From NCBI GenBank assembly GCA_032207245.1, contig CM063501.1, positions 60,875,877-60,939,876 of the forward strand: a DNA stretch of 64,000 bases. The letters are read 5' to 3'. This DNA comes from Pardosa pseudoannulata. Lineage: Eukaryota > Arthropoda > Arachnida > Araneae > Lycosidae. The notes under the pieces are model-generated. The model was not told the origin of the DNA and made no database searches. It saw only the letters and a list, made by a program, of their open reading frames with translations. The position numbers and the translations under genes are program-made. Shown here piece by piece: positions 53,801 through 62,800 of this stretch; the stretch's first letter is position 1; each line of letters starts with the position of its first letter.

Positions 53801-56800
53801 TCAAATATCTTTCTGCTTGACCGGATTACTCCAAAAGGTTACACAATTTTGGGTCTTTTTCATTTATTTTATTATTATAAAAAGAGTTACCTTTTTAAAA
53901 TCATTTATAACTCAAGTAATTTCCAACTACCCCTTTTTTAGACCTGATATGTATATCTATATTCATACACATATATACACATAGAGAGAGAAATGTTTAA
54001 AAGTAAAAAGAAGCCTTTCCTTAAAGCCTTTATTCTGTATATATTACACCATCATGTAAATGCTATGTTTTCAAAAAATATTATTCTTTGGTTTTTTCCA
54101 ATAGGAGATGTTTGAAAATGTAAATAAAGCTTATGAATTCCTCTGCAGTAAGTCATCCAGGCAATGTGAAGGGCCTGATCCACACAATGTTGTTCTCATA
54201 TTGAGAACACAAACTATTCTCTTTAGTCGTTATAAAGATGGTATGTAACTGTTAAAATATTTTTGCATAAATGTCTGATAACTGAAAAGCTCTCATAAAA
54301 ATTTTTAAGAATCTTAAAAGTAATTAGATTTAGAAATTCATAGTTCAAGAAGTATATTTATATTACTAATAAAATCATACATGACATATCTTTATACTTT
54401 GTACACTTTGCTTCATTTCACAAGGAAAATTGTATTTATTTTTAAAAACCTATTTTAAAACTTTGTTACTGAACTCCAGAATGTTTAATTATTGTGTCCC
54501 GTAAGTTTAATTTTTCAATTTTGATTAAAAGTTAAGTTTTTTAAATTTTAAATTATAGTTGTATATCAGTTTACATAACAGACATGTACAAACACACACA
54601 CACACACATGCAATTCATACATATGTATAGCATTTGAATGTAAAGCTCATCCTTCATCAAAGTTCAGTGTGGCCACCCAACTGCGAAACCCATAATTATC
54701 AGAAAATTAATTTGGCTATAATAAAGGAGGCTGCATAAATTGATATACCTATAAATGTGATTATTAAATATATTTATTACTTTGTAAAGAAATGCATAGA
54801 AAAAATATTTAATTATGCAAAGCTAACAAAACATTACAACTTATTAATTTTTAAATTGTCTTAACATAAATATATTAAATAAACATTAATTAATACCAGA
54901 GCTAGCTTTTATGAAGGCTACACAAGAATCTCATTTAAGACACATCTTTTCCACATTGATGTATACCTTTGACTAATAAAAAGGAATATCATGTAAAAGA
55001 TTCATCTGTGCATGAAAAGTAATATAAGAAGCATAATAACTTGGCAGTGAAAAAAAGTCTAATTCCTCTATTCTTAAGTATCTTGATATTTTTCATATTT
55101 TAAAGAACTGTTAATTATTTTATATTATTTTATTGCTCTCTTGCTGTATTAACCTGATTAAATGTTACAGAACTATTCAAATTTCAAATTAATATGCTCT
55201 GTTTCTAAGCTTGTTCATAACTGTTTAATTGAGACAAATTAATTCACATTAAATTCTATTTTATTTTTCTGTTAAGAAGTTAATGAACTGTATTTAAAAA
55301 AATTATTTTTTTCTGTTTTATCCTTTATATAGTCAACTATTTATCGACAGAAGTTATATCAAAATATTTTTCTTCTTTCTAGTCCTTCATCCTTACAAGT
55401 ATTCAGGCTATCCTATGTTAGTTAAAACTATTCGCCTTGAGACCAATGATTCACAACTTTTCTCAAAGTCAGCACCATTGCTGGCTGCTGCAGCAGAGAC
55501 TGCTTATTATACTGTTAATTGTTCAGCTCTGAATGCAGAAGAGCTTAGAAGAGAGAATGGCTTGGAGGTAGAGTTAAAACTTATTTATGATCTTTTATTA
55601 GTTTGTAATGTTAAAAAAAATAAAAATTAAAATTAAAATTAAAAAAAAAAAAAAATTGCAGGGAATTGCTCTTTATAATTTTGATCTCACCAGCAGTGCA
55701 TTTGATAAATATTTTATTAAAATATTTTTTTTATATTTTGGCACTGAAATAATTTTAGAATTTTTTTAAAAAGTTCTATAATCTTGAAAATGTATTTTTT
55801 TTTTTTTTGGTCTTCATATACTTTAATAAAGATATGCTAAATTGTAATTTTATTAATGTTTTGTTCTGTTATGATCACGCATATGCATAAATTCATTTAA
55901 CAACATTTTCACTAAATGTGATTAGTATACTCACAAAATATCAAATGCTTTGTTTTTTGAAATGCTATAAATCTGTCATACAAATTCTTTAAATCTGTTA
56001 ATTAAAATCTACTTTCCAACAATTGGTTTGTTAAAAATTATATAAGAATGTTTGGACTTTCAAAAACTTGTTTTACATTCCATGTGTGAGAGTGAAGTGC
56101 TCATATGCTTCTTCCTAACATTAATCTGCTGAACAATGACTGAATATGTAGGATGTTGCCTTTCTGTACTGAAGTTTATAAGTTTGAATTCCAAGTTTAT
56201 CATGGTATTCATTGTTGTCCAGAATTAGCTTTAAACAGTAGGTCCCAGTCTAATTAATTTTTATGTTGCAAAAGAATAACTGTAGTGTTCGAAGCCACAC
56301 CTAAAATTACAAAAATCTTTGAATTATATTTTCATCTAATATTAGTATAAATGAAAATGAGTATCTAAACTAATTGAAGAATTTTAATTAAAAGATTTAT
56401 TTGTAGTTAATACTGAATCTACTCAGTAACACAATACTGTATTTTAATGTTTTTAATAGGCTCTTCAAGAAGCATTCTCCCGTTGTGTTGCTGTCCTAAA
56501 TCGTTCATCTACTATGGATGATTTAGCAGCTCAAGTTTGCATCCACATATCTCGTTGTTTTGCTGTTGCAGCCCAATTTAGAGGATGTAGAGAACGTATG
56601 ATTGAAATGCCTGATATGATAAAGGATCTTTGTCGCATATTGTATTTCCAAGTAAGTGTGACTATTTTCAATAGCTGTTTATATTTATTAAATGAGAAGT
56701 AAAAATGTTGCTGTCAAGTACTTTTATCTAATATGGTTAAACCTGTCTATCTTGATTATCGGGAAGCAAAAAAGAAAATTCAAGTTTTCAAACTATGGAA

Positions 56801-59800
56801 GTTGTATAATATTTTAATATATCAATCCAAAAATGCAAATTTTTCAAGTAACAATCACAGCTTTAGTAAATAAAATAATAATTAATACAACAAATCTAAT
56901 GTAATATTCAAATATATAACTCAGTGTAAAGGTTCTTTTAATACATTTCATGCTAGGCATCTTTCAATTGATTAACAAGGTTAATCTTTTTAAATTTTAA
57001 ATCATTTTGTCATGAGTACTAGCATGACTGTATTCAACATGTTTTCATTATAAATTGTACAAATGTATGTCAGAAATCTCAAGAGTGTTTAGCTTTAGGA
57101 CAATGATATTTGGAACACAGGAAATACAGCTGCTTAATTTCTTAGCATTCTCTACTTCATTTGTTGTGACTTTTGTAATATTTGTACTCTCTTCTGTTTC
57201 ATAATTGCCATTACCAGAATTCAGCTAGTCTCCTGTCATTATCTTTTTATCTATTAAAAATTCAGCATTAGACTAAGAGAATCATTCACATTTATTAATT
57301 ACTAAGGTTGACTTCAGTCACATTGTAGAGTAAATAGTGATGTATGCCTTTACTTTAAATATGCAACAGTTCAAATTTTAAGATATAGATGTTTACCAGA
57401 AAAAATTTTGAGTCAAACAGGAGGGAAAATCCAAAGTGAAATTAATCAAGATTGCAAGAAAATAGTAAAAATTTGAAGCATAGGGTTTGAGAAAGACTGG
57501 TTTAACTGTATATACTCATTCAATCAGATAAAGGAATTAGCATGGTTCTAAAATCTTTAATTATTCTATGATTCTGATTCTAACTCTAAGAAAGAAGAAA
57601 ATTCCTTTATCTTTTCTGGATTTCTGAAAGAGTCCTTACACCATAAATATAATTGGGAAAAAATAAGTATACCATATTTAATAATTATTAAAATGAAAAA
57701 TGAACAAATATAAATGCTATTTAGAAATTTAGTAATTGTCAAAAATTTGTATGACTAATAATACAAAATTGCTCAAAATTTATAGGATTATTAGGTATCT
57801 GTGTCTTAATTGTTTTTTAGTTTGAGGTTAAAACAGAAAAATCTGTAACAGCTATTCTGTTATATTTATAGCTATAAGGGTAGTTATGCTAGTACTAGAT
57901 TTACATTATGAATAAAGCATATTCTTTTATGCTAAGAAATGTTAGAAGTAACTTTAAAAAAATCTTAAATTTAACATCTAGAAAATGAGAATTGAGATAA
58001 ATAAATTATACAATATCTGAATTTTCACGTTACATAAATACAAATTTTACACGTTGTAAGAATCAAGCCCATAATTTCTTCAAATTGCTTTAAATTTAAA
58101 TTCGTTATATATTCAAGATCAAATTTTCTTTCTTTTTTGTGTGCACATATATTTACATCCACATTGTAGAGTAAATCAGGTGATTAAAATTCATTATTTC
58201 ATAAAATCTTGATTAAGTGTAAACAGATCAAGGAATCAAATTATGCACCCTTTTTTTTTAATCTATATGTAAAAATATGTTACTCAACTTAAGTAATATG
58301 AAACTACTAATTGGATTTCATAACATTTCAGTCATAATTGAAGTTGCTGCTTTTAGCTATAAAATGTGTTTATGTATAATGTACAAAATACATCCCAGTA
58401 CTGCTATAATTTTACAGTTCATGATTGTTTGTAAAAACATATAAATATTTTTTTTTAAATTCTAAAACTGCTTTATAAGTTTATGTTCATATGTCTTAGT
58501 AATTATCCTCACAGTCTAATGGCCCTGGTTTGATGCATAACTGTCTTAGTTATTACATAATTTATGATCTTTTGAAGGGTTGTGGGGAATTATAAATTTA
58601 AAGCTTAAATGCCTTAATTCAAATCTAATATATGATACAAGATAAATATTCATCAAGTGCATAGGATCTGAAAATATGTATCAATCAATAGTGAGAAATG
58701 TTTTTGTGCTATTTAAATTATTTTTACTGATATGGATAAAATTCTTTGTTTTTATTTTCCAGCATTTGACCAAGTTGTGTGCAGTTGTGGTAGAATGTGT
58801 TAGTGCATTAGCTGTGAACGATGTTCTTCAAACTCATATGTATCAATCTGGTGTTTTATTCCATCTTTTGATATTTCTTTTCAATTATGATTTTACTCTG
58901 GAAGAAGGAGGGGTGGAACGTGCTGAAGAATCAAACAAACAAGTGAGTTTTAGAAATTAATTCTAATCTTATTTATATTTCAGAAATTTTAAGCAATTCT
59001 AAAGTTTAACTATATGTATATTGTATCAACTAGGAATGGAACTCTTGTTTCATTTTCCAAAATTCTGAATTTCAATTGAATATTTGTCATTTGTAGAATG
59101 TGCTCATAATTGTTACTCATGGATTGCCAATCATCTGAATTAACTTATGCTTATTCTATTGAAAATATATTTTGGCTTCAAGTATTCATTATAACCAGAT
59201 TTTATTGTGCCTGTTATATTAATTAAATTAGGGTTTAGTTCCATTTTCTAAATACATACTATTCCGACCGTTTGTTGGTGCAATGCCCTCTAGCGGAAAA
59301 AAGAAAAAGTAGATAGAGTAACGGTTTTGATGTGTGGTCGAACAAGTGGAGTTATATATTTTAGTTATGTGTAAAGGAAATAAATAGTGAAATTCATTAA
59401 AATGAACTTTCGTGTGTATGTGCAGTGTTTGTGACCACATACTATAGTCTCAGCTCTGTAGTGTACTATGATGTAGAGAGGTGGCTGCATCAGTAGGCAC
59501 TGTTATGATTTGATATTTCTTTTTCCCTCCATAAAACTAGAAGTGTTAGCCTAGAACATTCATGAAACTTAAATAAACTATTGAAAACAGAGGTCATCAT
59601 TTCTAAAATTATATACCAGTTCTGTAAAACTAGCTTGCAGAAAGAAAAGTTGCATCTTTTTGTTAAAAATCTAAAAATTAATGAACTATTATAAGATACA
59701 TATATATAACTTTACTCTAAGGAACTACAAAATGCCAGTAAAATAATGAGCACTGATGCATCAAAAATAAACTTTGGAATAGGAAATAATAATACTAGTG

Positions 59801-62800
59801 CCAAGTTTGATTCCTTAATTTAAAAGTATATACAAGGATTTTCAATCTGCTAACTATTCCAATAATTATTATTTTAATGTTTATGATATTAAAAACAAAT
59901 ACAGGAATTTGTTCAATGATGCAATTATACCAGCTTTATTTATTTTTAACTCTTATAGTTCTTACTTGGGATAGGATGATGTAGGAAAATCTTATTAAAA
60001 AAGGCCACCATAACTCAAAAATGTTTGGGAATCACTGACTTAGATAATTTTTTGGTGTTCACATAATTATTAAATCTTTGTTCATGTAAAAATATAGTTT
60101 TCATTGCTTTTTAGTCATTTATCTGTATATATTTTCACTTATGGGGAAACTTTAATGTAATAGTTAGTCTTTCCTGGAAAAAGTTCATACTTACTGATAA
60201 ATACTTTATTTTTATTTATTTATTTTTGGGGTAACTAATAGCATTATAGTAAACTGTATTTAATTTTGCTGAATATAGTACTTTTGTGTATTAAAAATAT
60301 ATAGAAATGTCAACTCATTTTCTTCTAATGTGTTCATGTTTTTGTGTAATTTGGATTCAGATTAAACAGCTCATAGTGCCTTATTTATTTGATAAATATA
60401 CTCTAAGATAAATATGTAAAAGAGATTTCTTTTCACAGGTTACTTTAATCCTAAAAGTACTACTATTTATTAGTATTATTAAGAAAAAAAATTGTTTATT
60501 TTTAAAGTAATTATAAAGTGTACCATTTTAAATGGAACCAATCTTATATACCTTTAAGTAATTACTTGATAACATAATTATAAATACTGTGGGTTTTAGA
60601 AATTTCCAGACTTGAAAATTTTTATTTTAAATTTTTTAGTTTACATGGCAATTTATCCTTAATTGAGAGGTATTAACTTCTGTTTTGACCTATGGTCAAA
60701 AGTTTTTTTTACTATGTTTTATTGTCTCTTAAAAATTTTAAGAAAAATATTAAATTTGACTAGAGATTCATATATTACTCTCATCCAACAACTGTAAACT
60801 TCAAAGTTAAGAAACAGAAATTTTCCCCTTAGGAAATTGCAAATCAACTGGCAAAGTTAAGTATGAGAGCTTTATGCAGAATTGGTGGTTATGGCACTGG
60901 AGATAATGAGACTCCCAAAAATGATGCTGTGCATATGTCCTTAACTGCCATGCTGACACCATATTTGGTTAATCAATTGGGAAATGGAGATATTCCTGAG
61001 GTAAGTTATACTCTTATGCATAAGTTTTTAAGTGCCTTAAATGTAAATATTTTGATTAGAATTACATTATGTAATGCTTTTTGTTTTATTATCTTGATTT
61101 CAGATGAGAGAATTTCCATTGATTATCACATATTTGATAATTATTAAGTTAATATTTACATTCTAAACATATTCATTGTACTTTAACACCAAAAATATTT
61201 TTTTATTTGAAAGAACTTCCAAATAAAACCACTATATCCATTTGCATTCTATGTATAATATATTTTTTTAAATTACACCTGCCAAGGCTCGTCACAAACC
61301 TCAGAAGGTGGGTGCATCTCAGAAATGTTAAACCAAAATTGCTCCGCACAGCCAGCCAAGTATGTTGGCAACAGAGGCACCACTTTCAGTGATACCAATG
61401 ATGTCAAAATTTTCAACATGAAAAATTTGCTTTAATTCAATAAATCTGTCCTCAGTGAGGCCACCAGCATTCCAAAATAAAATTTTAAGGCTAGGGTTGC
61501 CCTTGTTCTAAAAAGAACATCTAGCAGAAACCTTCGGCTTCATCAGCCAAAGTCAAAAAATCAAAATATCAGATTGACAGGAAACGGTGAAAGCTGTTAC
61601 ACATTTAGCGCTACCCAGGAGGGGAATGTAGCTTAAAGAATGCTATGAATTCGTGTAACACTACCTCCCTTGGTACACTATATAAATATTTATATACAAG
61701 GTGAGTCTAAATTGTTTTTACAAAACAAGAGAGGGAATAGTGCCTATCTAGATGAGCAATAATTACCATAGAGCATAGGGTTGCATTTCGTTCTCAAAAG
61801 CAGAAAGGCATAAAGTTGAATGATTTTAAGCATGAACAAGTAATTCCCTCTGATGTCATTTTGTACCTGCCTATGCTACATAGTTCAGGTGAGAACTCTT
61901 AATTTTATTTTTCCTGCTTGTCAGAAAGGGAAGCGTTAAATGGTTCGAAAAATCTATAGCTATTTATAATACAACAGTAATAAAAATTTTGGATTAATTT
62001 ATTATAAAACTTTCTCATTGTTTTGTGGAATTTGTTGGTTGTAAATGCTAAAATACTGAAGCCAACATAGACATTTTTATTATTCTGCAAAAAAGAAAAG
62101 AAAATGTTACAGTATCTTCAGACACATGCAATAATATATTTATCGTTCCATTTATCTTATTATATGCCGAACGATGACCGAACGGTTAGGGTGCTGGCCT
62201 TCGGAACCGGAGTTCGTGGGTTTGAATCCCACTATAGCATGGATGTTCATAGCCTTTCGGAATCGGCTTTAAACTGTAGGTCCAGGTCTCATTAGCCCTC
62301 ACATTGCAAATAGTAGACCATAGCGCTCCCAAACCAAACCAAACCATTTATCTTATTTTCACCAGAATAAGCTGATTTCCAAAACTCTCAAATATGTATT
62401 TCAAATAATTAATGGTTTAATGTCATTGAATACTTAATTTCTGCTTTCATTGAAAAATCAGGGGGGAGGGGTAATCTCAGCTGGTTTTTTTGTAAGTCAT
62501 GTATATGTAGTATTCATGGCTAAAATTATCTTTTATATTTTAATTAAAGGAAATCCACTTTTCCCGTTTTAATCTTCTGATTGTATTAGAACAGCTGGAA
62601 AAAAAAAATAGAATCGGTTTTCATTTCATGCTATATACATTAAAGTGCTGCATACATGTTTATCTTTTATAACATTGTATGTACATTTGTACAATGTTTT
62701 ATTATATTTTTAATGTATTCACTACTATTGTAATGATGAAGACTTTTGTTTATGATAGAAAGGATGTAAAGTTTCAACTATACTTGATTTTCCTCTTTTC

